Origin: Pseudomonas sp. GM49
GTDB lineage: Bacteria > Pseudomonadota > Gammaproteobacteria > Pseudomonadales > Pseudomonadaceae
DNA: 36,105 nt
NCBI RefSeq assembly: GCF_000282355.1
Contig: NZ_AKJL01000098.1
Coordinates: 1 to 36,105, forward strand
Direction of reading: 5' to 3'
The notes under the pieces are model-generated. The model searched no databases. It saw only the letters and a list, made by a program, of their open reading frames with translations, and had not been told where the DNA came from. Below, one piece after another: positions 1-8,020 of this stretch (positions are counted from its first letter, which is position 1; every line of letters begins with the position of its first letter). Both the position numbers and the translations under genes were made by a program.

Positions 1-69
1 CGGCGGCAAAGTTGCTCCAGCCGATGCAAAGCTTTCTGCTTGTCGCAATTGAACGCTAAGCTTGGGCCT

Positions 70-696
70 ATGGATGACTCAGATTATTTACGCCTGCTGA
101 CCATCGCCGCCGAGCAGGCCAACGCATTCCTGTCCAATGCCCGCAAATGGGAGCGTGAGCGTTGGGTTTGCCAGCGCCTGCTGCAAGGCTTGAACATTCC
201 CTATCGTGCCGATGAGTTTGCCCCCGCCGGGGAGCCACCAGATGTGTTGTTTCGCGATGCCAGTTTCGAGGTGTTCTTCGTGCTCGACGAAGGCCGGCGC
301 CTCAACGATGAATGGCGCAACGAACTGCAAAGGCGCCGCAGCGCGTTTTCCCTGAGCCAACTGGTGCGCCGCGAAGCCAAGCCCCGGCGCATACCGGCCA
401 ATGAGTTTTTGCTCAGACTGGCGCCGACCTTGCGCAAAAAGGCGCACAACTACAAAGAACGCGGCATGGATCTGGGTGAGCTGGACATCATTGCCTTCGC
501 CAGCCTCAAACGCGAAGTGCTGGACCTCAACAGCCATTTCCCGCCGCCGACCGAATACCTGCGCCAGGGCTGGCGTTCGCTGTCATTGGTTGGGCCGACA
601 TTTGCCCGCGTGCTGTTCGCCCATCCGGATGCACCGGACTTCCTGCGCAGCAACCTGGGGCGCAGCATAGTCTTTGACGTCGGGATCAGCCTTTGA
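70..696 (+). CDS. DUF1780 family protein (conserved in Pseudomonas)
   Basis: This 208-residue soluble protein matches, by memory, the DUF1780 family found next to ndh in Pseudomonas. Its biochemical role is not established; a nuclease-like fold has been suggested for the family, and I cannot confirm that here. The sequence is rich in charged residues, with an acidic and aromatic stretch near residues 65-80 (FEVFFVLDEG) and a basic patch RREAKPRR around residue 110. There is no signal peptide or membrane segment. The frame is also open from a TTG at position 40, but I chose the ATG at 70 because the family typically begins MDDSDYL. Neither start has a strong Shine-Dalgarno. The small DUF3094 gene follows after about 100 bases in the same direction. 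Confidence 0.85.
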   Translation: MDDSDYLRLLTIAAEQANAFLSNARKWERERWVCQRLLQGLNIPYRADEFAPAGEPPDVLFRDASFEVFFVLDEGRRLNDEWRNELQRRRSAFSLSQLVRREAKPRRIPANEFLLRLAPTLRKKAHNYKERGMDLGELDIIAFASLKREVLDLNSHFPPPTEYLRQGWRSLSLVGPTFARVLFAHPDAPDFLRSNLGRSIVFDVGISL

Positions 697-800
697 GCCT
701 CGAGCCTTTCCCCGGTCAGCAGCTAAGCTCCGTTCACAGCTGAATAATTTCCCTGTAGCTTCTACACACTCAGCAACGTCTACCCCTGACGAGGCCCGAT

Positions 801-974
801 ATGACCAGCCGCCTGAACCCCGACGACCAGAAGCATGTCGAAGAGTACCTGCAACTGTCCCAGCACCGAGTCGAGCGCCGGCCATTCCGGCCGTGGATGC
901 TCCTGGTGCTGGTGCTGGCAGTGACCATTGGTCTGGGCCTGTTGAGCCGACTTATCAGTTACCTGACGCTATGA
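801..974 (+). CDS. DUF3094 family small membrane protein
   Basis: This is a 57-residue protein: a charged, hydrophilic N-terminal half (starting MTSRLNPDDQ, with HRVERRPFRPW) followed by one hydrophobic helix (LLVLVLAVTIGLGLL), so probably a single-pass inner-membrane protein. I recognise it as the DUF3094 type found downstream of the DUF1780 gene in pseudomonads; the function is unknown. A GAGG sits 7 bases before the ATG. The stop codon lies only 6 bases before a large inverted repeat, which may form the 3' end of the transcript. Confidence 0.8.
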   Translation: MTSRLNPDDQKHVEEYLQLSQHRVERRPFRPWMLLVLVLAVTIGLGLLSRLISYLTL

Positions 975-980
975 GCTGCC

Positions 981-1248
981 GAGGGTCTGTTGACGTTTGA
1001 TGACGAACCGCGTTGCGTTCCAACGAGTGCGAGGCAAGGCGCGGGATGCCGCCAATGGTTGTTCCCTTGGCAAATCCCGCAACGCAGCCTCGCACTCGTT
1101 GGAGCGCAACCCGAAGGGACGGACGCCCACGTGGCGCAGGGCAGCGTTGCTCGGAACTCATTTGGAACAACCAAATCACGTTCCTCGCGCCTTGCCCTGC
1201 GCCACGTGGGCATCCGTCGCGGTCGTCATCAAACGTCAACAGACCCTC
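981..1248. repeat. 268-bp nested inverted-repeat element (cloverleaf-like, MITE-like)
   Basis: Perfect 26-bp inverted terminal arms lie at 981-1006 and 1223-1248, beginning GAGGGTCTGTTGACG. Inside are two further hairpins. Arm A pairs 1012-1035 with 1087-1110 with one mismatch, and contains an inner stem GCGGGAT/ATCCCGC. Arm B pairs 1118-1143 with 1193-1218 with one mismatch, and contains an imperfect GGAAC..TTTGG/CCAAA..GTTCC stem. Folded, this gives a three-way junction. Short ORFs inside it are symmetrical shadows with no credible start. It fills almost all of the gap between the DUF3094 gene and ndh. No clear target duplication is visible at the ends. It is probably a non-autonomous mobile or regulatory element, by inference from structure only. 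Confidence 0.8.
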
Positions 1249-1303
1249 ATGCTCGCTTGGGTAACGACGACAAAGATTTCTTTTAGCCTTGCGAGATATC
1301 CCC

Positions 1304-2602
1304 ATGACTCATCGTATTGTCATCGTTGGCGGCGGCGCCGGCGGTCTGGAGTTGGCTACCCGTCTGGGTAAGACTCTGGGCAAGCGCGGCACGGCCAGTG
1401 TGATGCTGGTCGACGCGAACCTGACCCACATCTGGAAACCGTTGTTGCACGAAGTGGCGGCCGGTTCCCTGAACTCTTCCGAAGACGAACTCAACTATGT
1501 CGCCCAGGCCAAATGGAACCACTTCGAGTTCCAGCTGGGGCGCATGAGCGGGCTCGATCGCGCGCGCAAGAAAATCCAGCTGGCCGCCACCTATGACGAA
1601 GCCGGCCTGGAACTGGTGCCAGCCCGCGAAGTGCCTTACGACTCGCTGGTGATCTCCGTCGGCAGCACCACCAACGATTTCGGCACCCAGGGCGCGGCGC
1701 AACACTGCCTGTTCCTCGACACTCGCAAACAGGCCGAGCGTTTCCACCAGCAACTGCTCAATCACTACTTGCGTGCTCACGCAGGGCAAACCGACGCGGT
1801 CGAACAAATCAGCGTGGCCATCGTCGGTGCCGGTGCCACCGGGGTCGAGCTGGCCGCCGAGCTGCACAACGCCGCCCATGAACTGGCGGCCTATGGCCTG
1901 GACCGGATCAAACCGGAAAACATGCACATCACCCTGATCGAAGCCGGGCCACGGGTATTGCCTGCCCTGCCCGAGCGTATCGGTGGACCGGTGCATAAAA
2001 CCCTGGAGAAACTCGGGGTCAACGTCATGACCAATGCCGCGGTCAGCGAAGTGACGGCAGACAGCCTGATCACCGCCGATGGCAACGTGATCAAGGCCAG
2101 CCTGAAAGTCTGGGCCGCAGGGATTCGCGCACCGGGTTTCCTCAAGGACATCGATGGCCTGGAAACCAACCGCATCAATCAGCTGCAAGTGCTGCCGACC
2201 CTGCAAACCACCCGTGACGAGAACATCTTCGCGTTCGGTGACTGCGCCGCCTGCCCGCAACCGGGCAGCGACCGCAATGTGCCGCCACGTGCCCAGGCCG
2301 CTCACCAACAGGCTTCATTGCTGGCCAAATCGTTGAAACTGCGCATCGAAGGCAAGGCGTTGCCGGAGTACAAGTACACCGACTACGGCTCGCTGATCTC
2401 GCTGTCGCGTTTTTCGGCTGTGGGTAACTTGATGGGCAACCTCACCGGCAGTGTGATGCTCGAAGGCTGGCTCGCGCGGATGTTCTACGTGTCGCTGTAC
2501 CGCATGCACCAGATGGCGCTGTACGGGCCGTTCCGCACGGCGATGCTGATGCTCGGCAGCAAGATCGGGCGCGGCACAGAGCCACGGCTCAAGCTGCACT
2601 GA
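1304..2602 (+). CDS. ndh: Type II NADH dehydrogenase (NDH-2)
   Basis: This 432-residue FAD flavoprotein transfers electrons from NADH to membrane quinone without pumping protons. The N-terminal dinucleotide-binding motif GGGAGG at residues 8-13 binds FAD. A second motif, VGAGATGVELA near residue 170, binds NADH. The FAD-contact segment FAFGDCAACP lies near residue 310. The C-terminal 80 residues (MLEGWLARMFYVSLYRMHQMALYG) are the amphipathic membrane anchor expected of this family. The frame extends to a TTG at 1289, but the ATG at 1304 gives the standard MTHRIVIVGGG start. It is transcribed alone, between the inverted-repeat element and a REPIN. Confidence 0.95.
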   Translation: MTHRIVIVGGGAGGLELATRLGKTLGKRGTASVMLVDANLTHIWKPLLHEVAAGSLNSSEDELNYVAQAKWNHFEFQLGRMSGLDRARKKIQLAATYDEAGLELVPAREVPYDSLVISVGSTTNDFGTQGAAQHCLFLDTRKQAERFHQQLLNHYLRAHAGQTDAVEQISVAIVGAGATGVELAAELHNAAHELAAYGLDRIKPENMHITLIEAGPRVLPALPERIGGPVHKTLEKLGVNVMTNAAVSEVTADSLITADGNVIKASLKVWAAGIRAPGFLKDIDGLETNRINQLQVLPTLQTTRDENIFAFGDCAACPQPGSDRNVPPRAQAAHQQASLLAKSLKLRIEGKALPEYKYTDYGSLISLSRFSAVGNLMGNLTGSVMLEGWLARMFYVSLYRMHQMALYGPFRTAMLMLGSKIGRGTEPRLKLH

Positions 2603-2608
2603 TGTAAA

Positions 2609-2702
2609 CCTGTGGGAGCGAGCTTGCTCGCGATGGCGTCTTTTCTGTCGATATCAATGTCGCCTGATACACCGTCATCGCGAGCAAGCTCGCTCCCACA
2701 GG
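2609..2702. repeat. REPIN (paired inverted REP sequences)
   Basis: Two REP palindromes in opposite orientation (GTGGGAGCGAGCTTGCTCG and its complement) are separated by about 35 bases of unique sequence. The element sits just after the ndh stop codon. Such elements are copied by RAYT transposases; none is encoded in this window. The hairpin may also stabilise the 3' end of the ndh mRNA. Confidence 0.9.
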
Positions 2703-2733
2703 GTTTTGCGGCACGCCCAGTATTTTCGAAAGC

Positions 2734-2770
2734 AAAAAAAATCCCCGTATCTTTCGATACGAGGATTTTT
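2734..2770 (-). terminator. Intrinsic terminator of the tRNA cluster
   Basis: A hairpin with stem AATCC(T/C)CGTATC and loop GAAA on the minus strand is followed by a run of eight T. It lies directly downstream of the last tRNA-Pro. Because A and T runs flank both sides, it could also stop plus-strand transcripts coming from ndh. Confidence 0.8.
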
Positions 2771-2774
2771 AATA

Positions 2775-2851
2775 TGGTCGGGGTAAGGGGATTCGAACTC
2801 CTGACATCCTGCTCCCAAAGCAGGCGCGCTACCGGACTGCGCTATACCCCG
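2775..2851 (-). tRNA. tRNA-Pro (anticodon TGG), distal copy
   Basis: This is a 77-base tRNA with encoded CCA, acceptor stem CGGGGTA/TACCCCG, and T-loop GTTCGAATC. The anticodon TGG sits within CTTTGGGA. It is identical to the copy at 3028-3104. A terminator-like hairpin separates it from tRNA-Lys upstream, so its expression may depend on read-through. Confidence 0.95.
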
Positions 2852-2852
2852 G

Positions 2853-2883
2853 TAAAAAAAAGGCACCTTTGAAAGGCGCCTTC
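2853..2883 (-). terminator. Terminator-like hairpin between tRNA-Lys and the distal tRNA-Pro
   Basis: On the minus strand, AAGGCGCC and GGTGCCTT form a stem around a TTTCAAA loop, followed by a run of eight T. This looks like the original end of an Asn-Pro-Lys operon, and the extra tRNA-Pro lies beyond it. Confidence 0.65.
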
Positions 2884-2946
2884 TGCGAACAGAGCTTTTG
2901 GCGTCTGATCTTAAGATTCGATTCCAGCGCTAACTGGTTTCAAAAA

Positions 2947-3022
2947 TGGTGGGTCGTGTGGGATTCGAACCTACGACCAATTGGTTAAAAGCCAACTGCT
3001 CTACCAACTGAGCTAACGACCC
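2947..3022 (-). tRNA. tRNA-Lys (anticodon TTT)
   Basis: This is a 76-base tRNA with encoded CCA, acceptor stem GGGTCGT/ACGACCC, and anticodon TTT in GGCTTTTAACC. By position (same cluster, beside clpB) it corresponds to the P. aeruginosa tRNA-Lys known as an integration site for PAPI-1/pKLC102-type elements. No integrase gene is present here. Confidence 0.95.
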
Positions 3023-3027
3023 AAATA

Positions 3028-3104
3028 TGGTCGGGGTAAGGGGATTCGAACTCCTGACATCCTGCTCCCAAAGCAGGCGCGCTACCGGACTGCGCTATAC
3101 CCCG
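3028..3104 (-). tRNA. tRNA-Pro (anticodon TGG), proximal copy
   Basis: This 77-base tRNA is identical to the distal copy, and the identity extends into the flanking AATATGG. It lies 5 bases upstream of tRNA-Lys and 9 bases downstream of tRNA-Asn in the same transcript. Confidence 0.95.
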
Positions 3105-3113
3105 GTTTGAAAT

Positions 3114-3189
3114 TGGCTCCGTGACCAGGACTCGAACCTGGGACCCAATGATTAACAGTCATTTGCTCTACCGACTGAGCTATCACGGA
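3114..3189 (-). tRNA. tRNA-Asn (anticodon GTT)
   Basis: This is a 76-base tRNA with encoded CCA, acceptor stem TCCGTGA/TCACGGA, and anticodon GTT in GACTGTTAATC. It is the first gene of the tRNA transcript, about 80 bases downstream of a consensus-like promoter. Confidence 0.95.
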
Positions 3190-3277
3190 ACTACACATTT
3201 CAATTTACAACTTTGAAGCTTTACAGCGTTCTCATCAACCCGTTCGCATCGCTGCGTTCGTGTGTCTGAGGCGCGCT

Positions 3278-3305
3278 ATTCTACAATCTTCAGAACCTCT
3301 GTCAA
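3278..3305 (-). promoter_or_regulatory. Sigma-70 promoter of the tRNA cluster with GC-rich discriminator
   Basis: Reading the minus strand, a perfect -35 TTGACA (3300-3305) is followed by a 16-base spacer, -10 TAGAAT (3278-3283) and the GC-rich discriminator AGCGCGCC. That combination is typical of stable-RNA promoters under stringent (ppGpp) control. The stretch from 3306 to 3438 upstream of it holds nothing I can identify. Confidence 0.85.
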
Positions 3306-3438
3306 CCCCCTAAATTGCTTTCAAGTTAATGATTTGCAACTTATTTTGGATTCCTGCTTGGGGAGCGGAAACCCTGGCGGGTGACTTACTGCGGGGCGCA
3401 CTTTACAAGCCTTTTCCTTTGAGTTCAACAGCCTAACG

Positions 3439-3468
3439 AAAAAAAGGCCTCGTTATGCGAGGCCTTTT
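3439..3468 (-). terminator. Intrinsic terminator of clpB
   Basis: On the minus strand the stem AAGGCCTCG/CGAGGCCTT with loop CATAA is followed by a T run. It lies about 20 bases downstream of the clpB stop codon. Confidence 0.9.
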
Positions 3469-3489
3469 CGATTTTGTTGCCGTTATGGA

Positions 3490-6054
3490 TCAGACGAAGA
3501 CGATTTCGTCGTTTTCCACCACACCGTGAGCGGTATCGCCCGGCATGAACCGTCCGGACAGAATCAGCTGCGCCAGCGGGTTCTCGATCCAGCGCTGGAT
3601 AGCGCGCTTGAGCGGCCGTGCGCCGTACACCGGGTCGTATCCGACCGCGATCAGCTTGTCCATGGCCTCAGGGCTGAGTTCAAGCTTCAGCTCCCGCTCG
3701 GTCAGGCGGCTACGCAGACGACCCAACTGGATCTCGGTAATGCCGGCGATCTGATCCCGCGCCAATGGCTCGAAGATCACCACTTCGTCGACCCGGTTGA
3801 TGAACTCCGGCCGGAAGTGGCTGGAAATCGCATCCATCACCGCTGCACGCTGGGCCTCACGATCACCGACCAGTTCCTGGATCTGCACCGAGCCCAGGTT
3901 GGACGTCATGACAATCACGGTGTTCTTGAAATCCACCGTACGGCCATGACTGTCGGTCAGACGCCCGTCTTCGAGCACTTGCAGCAAGATGTTGAACACA
4001 TCCGGATGCGCCTTCTCGACCTCGTCCAGCAAGATCACCGAGTAAGGCTTGCGACGCACCGCCTCGGTCAGATAACCGCCCTCCTCGTAGCCTACATAGC
4101 CTGGAGGAGCACCAATCAGGCGAGCCACGGAATGTTTCTCCATGAACTCGGACATGTCGATCCGCACCATTGCCTCTTCAGTATCGAAGAGGAATTCGGC
4201 CAGCGCCTTGCACAGCTCGGTTTTACCGACACCGGTCGGGCCGAGGAACATGAACGAGCCGCTCGGGCGATTCGGGTCGGACAACCCGGCACGCGAACGC
4301 CGCACCGCATTGGAAACCGCCACAACCGCTTCGTCCTGGCCGATCACACGCTGGTGCAACAGGCTTTCCATCTTCATCAGTTTTTCGCGCTCGCCTTCGA
4401 GCATTTTCGACACCGGAATACCGGTCCACTTCGACACGACTTCAGCGATCTCTTCTTCGGTCACCTTGCTGCGCAGCAACTGGTTTTCGGGTTTGCCATG
4501 CTGGTCGACCATTTGCAGGCTGCGTTCCAGGTCCGGGATCACCCCGTACTGCAACTCCGCCATGCGGTTCAGGTCGCCTTTGCGGCGGGCCGCTTCCAGC
4601 TCCTGACGGGACTGCTCGATTTTCTGCTGGATCTGCGCCGAACCCTGGACTTCGGCTTTTTCCGAGTTCCAGATTTCTTCGAGATCCGAGTACTCACGCT
4701 CATGACGAGCGATTTCTTCCTGCAATTTTTCCAGACGCTTCTTCGCCGCGTCGTCGCTTTCTTTCTTCAGCGCCTGGGATTCCACCTTCAGCTGAATCAG
4801 GCGACGCTCCAGACGGTCCAGCACTTCCGGTTTGGAGTCGATTTCCATGCGGATGCGACTGGCGGCTTCGTCGATCAGGTCGATGGCCTTGTCCGGCAAC
4901 TGACGGTCAGTGATGTAGCGATGGCTGAGCTTGGCCGCGGCAATGATCGCGCCGTCAGTGATGGCCACCTTGTGGTGAACCTCATAACGCTCTTTCAGGC
5001 CACGCAAGATGGCGATGGTGTCTTCTTCGCTCGGCTCGTCCACCAGCACTTTCTGGAAGCGTCGCTCGAGAGCGGCGTCCTTCTCTATGTATTGGCGGTA
5101 TTCGTTGAGCGTGGTGGCACCCACGCAGTGCAGTTCACCGCGAGCCAGTGCCGGCTTGAGCATGTTGCCCGCATCCATCGAGCCTTCGCCCTTGCCGGCG
5201 CCGACCATGGTATGCAGTTCGTCGATGAACAGAATGATCTGCCCTTCCTGCTTCGACAGCTCGTTGAGCAACGCCTTGAGCCGCTCTTCGAACTCACCGC
5301 GATACTTGGCACCGGCAATCAGCGCCCCCATGTCCAGGGACAACAGGCGCTTGCCCTTGAGGCCATCCGGCACTTCGCCATTGATGATGCGCTGGGCCAG
5401 GCCTTCGGCGATGGCGGTTTTACCCACGCCAGGCTCACCGATCAGCACCGGGTTGTTCTTGGTACGACGTTGCAGCACCTGGATGGTCCGGCGAATTTCA
5501 TCGTCACGGCCGATCACCGGATCGAGCTTGCCGTCTTCGGCGCGCTTGGTCAGGTCGACGGTGTACTTGTCCAGGGCCTGGCGTGCTTCTTCGTGGTTCG
5601 GGTCGTTGACGGCCTCGCCACCACGCAGGTTGTTGATCGCATTTTCCAGGGCTTTCTTGCTCACGCCCTGGCCGAGCAACAGTTTGCCGAGCTTGCTGTT
5701 CTCGTCCATGGCGGCGAGCAGTACCAGCTCGCTGGAGATGAACTGGTCGCCTTTCTGCTGCGCCAGACGATCGGCCTGGTTGAGCAGGCGCGCCAGATCC
5801 TGCGACATATTAACGTCGCCGGTCGGATTCTGGATTTTCGGTAGCTGGTCGAGCTCTTTGGTCAGCTCTTTACGCAGGCTGTTGACGTCGAAGCCCACCT
5901 GCATCAACAGGGGCTTGATCGAGCCGCCCTGCTGCTCGAGCAAGGCTTGCATCAAGTGCGCCGGTTCAATGGCCGGATGATCGTGGCCGACAGCCAGGGA
6001 TTGGGCATCGGACAACGCTAACTGCAATTTGCTGGTTAAACGGTCTATACGCAT
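3490..6054 (-). CDS. clpB: ATP-dependent disaggregase ClpB (Hsp104 family)
   Basis: This 854-residue hexameric AAA+ chaperone works with DnaK/DnaJ/GrpE to pull apart protein aggregates in the cytoplasm. The Clp N domain spans about residues 1-145. The first nucleotide-binding domain has Walker A GEPGVGKT at 206-213. The coiled-coil middle domain (charged, about 410-525) distinguishes it from ClpA and ClpC. The second nucleotide-binding domain has GPTGVGKTE near 605. Length matches the family. AAGGAAGGTGACCC before the ATG is a strong ribosome binding site. It has its own heat-shock-type promoter (6127-6154) and a terminator (3439-3468), so it is monocistronic. Large ORFs on the opposite strand are codon-bias shadows. 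Confidence 0.98.
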   Translation of the reverse strand: MRIDRLTSKLQLALSDAQSLAVGHDHPAIEPAHLMQALLEQQGGSIKPLLMQVGFDVNSLRKELTKELDQLPKIQNPTGDVNMSQDLARLLNQADRLAQQKGDQFISSELVLLAAMDENSKLGKLLLGQGVSKKALENAINNLRGGEAVNDPNHEEARQALDKYTVDLTKRAEDGKLDPVIGRDDEIRRTIQVLQRRTKNNPVLIGEPGVGKTAIAEGLAQRIINGEVPDGLKGKRLLSLDMGALIAGAKYRGEFEERLKALLNELSKQEGQIILFIDELHTMVGAGKGEGSMDAGNMLKPALARGELHCVGATTLNEYRQYIEKDAALERRFQKVLVDEPSEEDTIAILRGLKERYEVHHKVAITDGAIIAAAKLSHRYITDRQLPDKAIDLIDEAASRIRMEIDSKPEVLDRLERRLIQLKVESQALKKESDDAAKKRLEKLQEEIARHEREYSDLEEIWNSEKAEVQGSAQIQQKIEQSRQELEAARRKGDLNRMAELQYGVIPDLERSLQMVDQHGKPENQLLRSKVTEEEIAEVVSKWTGIPVSKMLEGEREKLMKMESLLHQRVIGQDEAVVAVSNAVRRSRAGLSDPNRPSGSFMFLGPTGVGKTELCKALAEFLFDTEEAMVRIDMSEFMEKHSVARLIGAPPGYVGYEEGGYLTEAVRRKPYSVILLDEVEKAHPDVFNILLQVLEDGRLTDSHGRTVDFKNTVIVMTSNLGSVQIQELVGDREAQRAAVMDAISSHFRPEFINRVDEVVIFEPLARDQIAGITEIQLGRLRSRLTERELKLELSPEAMDKLIAVGYDPVYGARPLKRAIQRWIENPLAQLILSGRFMPGDTAHGVVENDEIVFV

Positions 6055-6126
6055 GGGTCACCTTCCTTTTGAGCAGGCCGGACCTATAAAACATCCTGAA
6101 TGAAGAAACCTGCCAGATACCGCAAT

Positions 6127-6154
6127 AGATGTGGTCGATTCTGGGAGTTTCAAG
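6127..6154 (-). promoter_or_regulatory. Sigma-32 (RpoH) type promoter of clpB
   Basis: Reading the minus strand: CTTGAAA (6148-6154), a 13-base spacer, then CCACATCT (6127-6134). The RpoH consensus is CTTGAAA-N13-14-CCCCATNT, so the -35 is perfect and the -10 has one mismatch. It ends about 70 bases before the clpB start codon and fits heat induction. Confidence 0.85.
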
Positions 6155-6184
6155 CGTCGTGACGTTGATGCAGGTCAGACAAGT

Positions 6185-6910
6185 CTAGCGTTCGAGCCAA
6201 ACCAGGGAGGCAAACCGACCAGTGCGTGAACTGCGGCGGTAAGAAAAGAAGCGTGGGTCGGTTACGGTGCAGAAACCGCCCCCGTAGACGGCCGTGACAC
6301 CGCGAGCAGCCAGACGCAGACGTGCCAGCATATAGATGTCAGCCATGAACTTGCCGGCGTTTTGACTCGGCACAAAGGCTTCTGCCGCTTGCGGCAATTG
6401 CTGCACAAAGGTCTCGCGCACTTCCGGGCCGACTTCAAAGGCTTGCGGGCCGATGGCCGGGCCGAGCCACACCAATACTTCAGCGGACGGAACGGCCAGA
6501 CTGTCGAGCGTGGCTTCCAGCACACCCGCCGCCAACCCGCGCCAACCGGCATGAGCTGCCGCGACACGCGTCCCGGCACGGTCGCAAAACAGCGCGGGCA
6601 GGCAATCGGCAGTCATCGCTGCGCAGGCGACACCCGGCGTTGATGTCCAGCTGGCATCAGCCGTGTCCACCCGCCCCGGATCGGCATGAGCCACGACAAT
6701 GCCGTGGACCTGCTGCAGCCAGGCCGGCTGAATGGAGAAATGATCGGTAAGACGACGGCGATTCTCGGCAACCGCTTCAGGGTTGTCGTCGACGTGATCG
6801 CCGAGGTTGAGGCTGTCGAACGGCGCCACACTGACGCCGCCCGCACGGGTGGTCACACAGGCTTTGACCCTGGCCGGCGCGGGCCAGTCAGGAATCAGCC
6901 AGTCACTCAT
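6185..6910 (-). CDS. pgeF: PgeF/YfiH family purine nucleoside phosphorylase / peptidoglycan editing factor
   Basis: This is a 241-residue cytoplasmic enzyme of the multicopper-oxidase-like (DUF152) family. Family members have been reported to act on purine nucleosides and, in E. coli, to keep L-Ser out of peptidoglycan precursors. The conserved metal-site segments are present: QVHG near residue 68, TADCLP near 100, and AHAGWRGL near 119. The GPAIGP loop is near 151. Length is typical. It overlaps rluD by 4 bases (ATGA), so the two are translationally coupled in a rluD-pgeF operon. Confidence 0.93.
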   Translation of the reverse strand: MSDWLIPDWPAPARVKACVTTRAGGVSVAPFDSLNLGDHVDDNPEAVAENRRRLTDHFSIQPAWLQQVHGIVVAHADPGRVDTADASWTSTPGVACAAMTADCLPALFCDRAGTRVAAAHAGWRGLAAGVLEATLDSLAVPSAEVLVWLGPAIGPQAFEVGPEVRETFVQQLPQAAEAFVPSQNAGKFMADIYMLARLRLAARGVTAVYGGGFCTVTDPRFFSYRRSSRTGRFASLVWLER

Positions 6911-7869
6911 CCGATGAACGCCTCGCGGTCTTGCTTGAGCAGGGTCAGCAGCCAGACAAAATCTTCCGGCAACGGCGATTCCCAGCTCATGCGCTTACCG
7001 GTGGTCGGATGATCCAGTTCCAGGAAACGCGCATGCAGCGCCTGACGCGGGAAGTTTTTCAGGGATTCGACCATGGTTGGGTTGGCGGCCGGCGGAATCC
7101 GGAAACGACCACCGTAGGCAGGATCTCCGACCAACGGGTAGTTGATGTGCGCCATGTGCACGCGAATCTGGTGCGTACGACCGGTTTCCAGCTTCACCCG
7201 CACGTGAGTGTGGGAGCGGAAGCGCTCGAGCACGCGGTAATGGCTGACGGCTTGCTTGCCACCTTCCATCACGGCCATGCGCTGGCGCTGCTGGCCGTGA
7301 CGACCGATCGGCGCGTTGATCTTGCCGCCAGCGGTCACCACACCAATCACGATGCATTCATAGATCCGGCTGACGCTACGGCTCTGCAACTGTGTAACCA
7401 GCTGCGTCTGCGCTTGAATGGTCTTGGCCACCACCATCAGACCGGTGGTGTCCTTGTCCAGGCGATGCACAATACCGGCGCGGGGCACATTGATGATGTC
7501 CGGCACGTGGTGCAGCAAGGCGTTGAGCAAGGTGCCGTCGGCGTGACCGGCAGCCGGGTGCACCACCAGGCCCGCAGGCTTGTTGATCACCAGGATGTCG
7601 TCGTCTTCGTAGACGATGTCCAGGGCAATGTCTTGAGCGACCCATTCGCCCTGAGCTTCCTGCTCGGCAGTCAGCTCAAGGATGGCGCCACCGTGAACGA
7701 TGTCTCGCGGGCGGATAACCGCCCCATCCACAGTCAGGCGGCCGTCTTTGATCCAGGCGGAAAGGCGCGAGCGCGAGTGCTCAGCGAATAGTTGTGCGGC
7801 GACTTGATCGAGGCGTTGGCCGCCCAATTCGGACGGCACCTCTGCGCGAAGTTCAATTTTATCGGACAT
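6907..7869 (-). CDS. rluD: 23S rRNA pseudouridine synthase RluD
   Basis: This 320-residue enzyme makes pseudouridines in helix 69 of 23S rRNA (positions 1911/1915/1917 in E. coli), which matters for ribosome assembly and termination. An S4 RNA-binding domain covers about residues 15-75 ([10 protein letters not shown]...[10 protein letters not shown]). The catalytic motif is [10 protein letters not shown], near residue 140, with the nucleophilic Asp. Further RluA-family segments include VVHPAAGH and GRTHQIRVH. The frame extends 7 codons upstream, but the ATG at 7869 gives the usual MSDKIEL start. It is divergent from bamD across a 150-base gap and coupled to pgeF. Confidence 0.96.
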   Translation of the reverse strand: MSDKIELRAEVPSELGGQRLDQVAAQLFAEHSRSRLSAWIKDGRLTVDGAVIRPRDIVHGGAILELTAEQEAQGEWVAQDIALDIVYEDDDILVINKPAGLVVHPAAGHADGTLLNALLHHVPDIINVPRAGIVHRLDKDTTGLMVVAKTIQAQTQLVTQLQSRSVSRIYECIVIGVVTAGGKINAPIGRHGQQRQRMAVMEGGKQAVSHYRVLERFRSHTHVRVKLETGRTHQIRVHMAHINYPLVGDPAYGGRFRIPPAANPTMVESLKNFPRQALHARFLELDHPTTGKRMSWESPLPEDFVWLLTLLKQDREAFIG

Positions 7870-8020
7870 GCTCAGACTAGGCGTCGGCACAGCCTTTGGT
7901 TTCGGCTGCGCGCTTGTGGTTAAATACGGCGTCTTTTGCCCCGAGGCTATACAACGGGGCGCTCATCATAACAGGACGGCCACGCCCAAGACAGCGGCCG
8001 TCATAGGGACGCAAGCCGCC

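Noticed and set aside
955..1371. Several overlapping short frames across the inverted repeat
   Set aside because: They arise on both strands from the same palindromic sequence and have no ribosome binding sites.
3526..5844. 772-codon open frame antisense to clpB
   Set aside because: It mirrors the clpB codons exactly, has low-complexity His/Gln/Arg-rich composition, no ribosome binding site, and clpB itself is certain.
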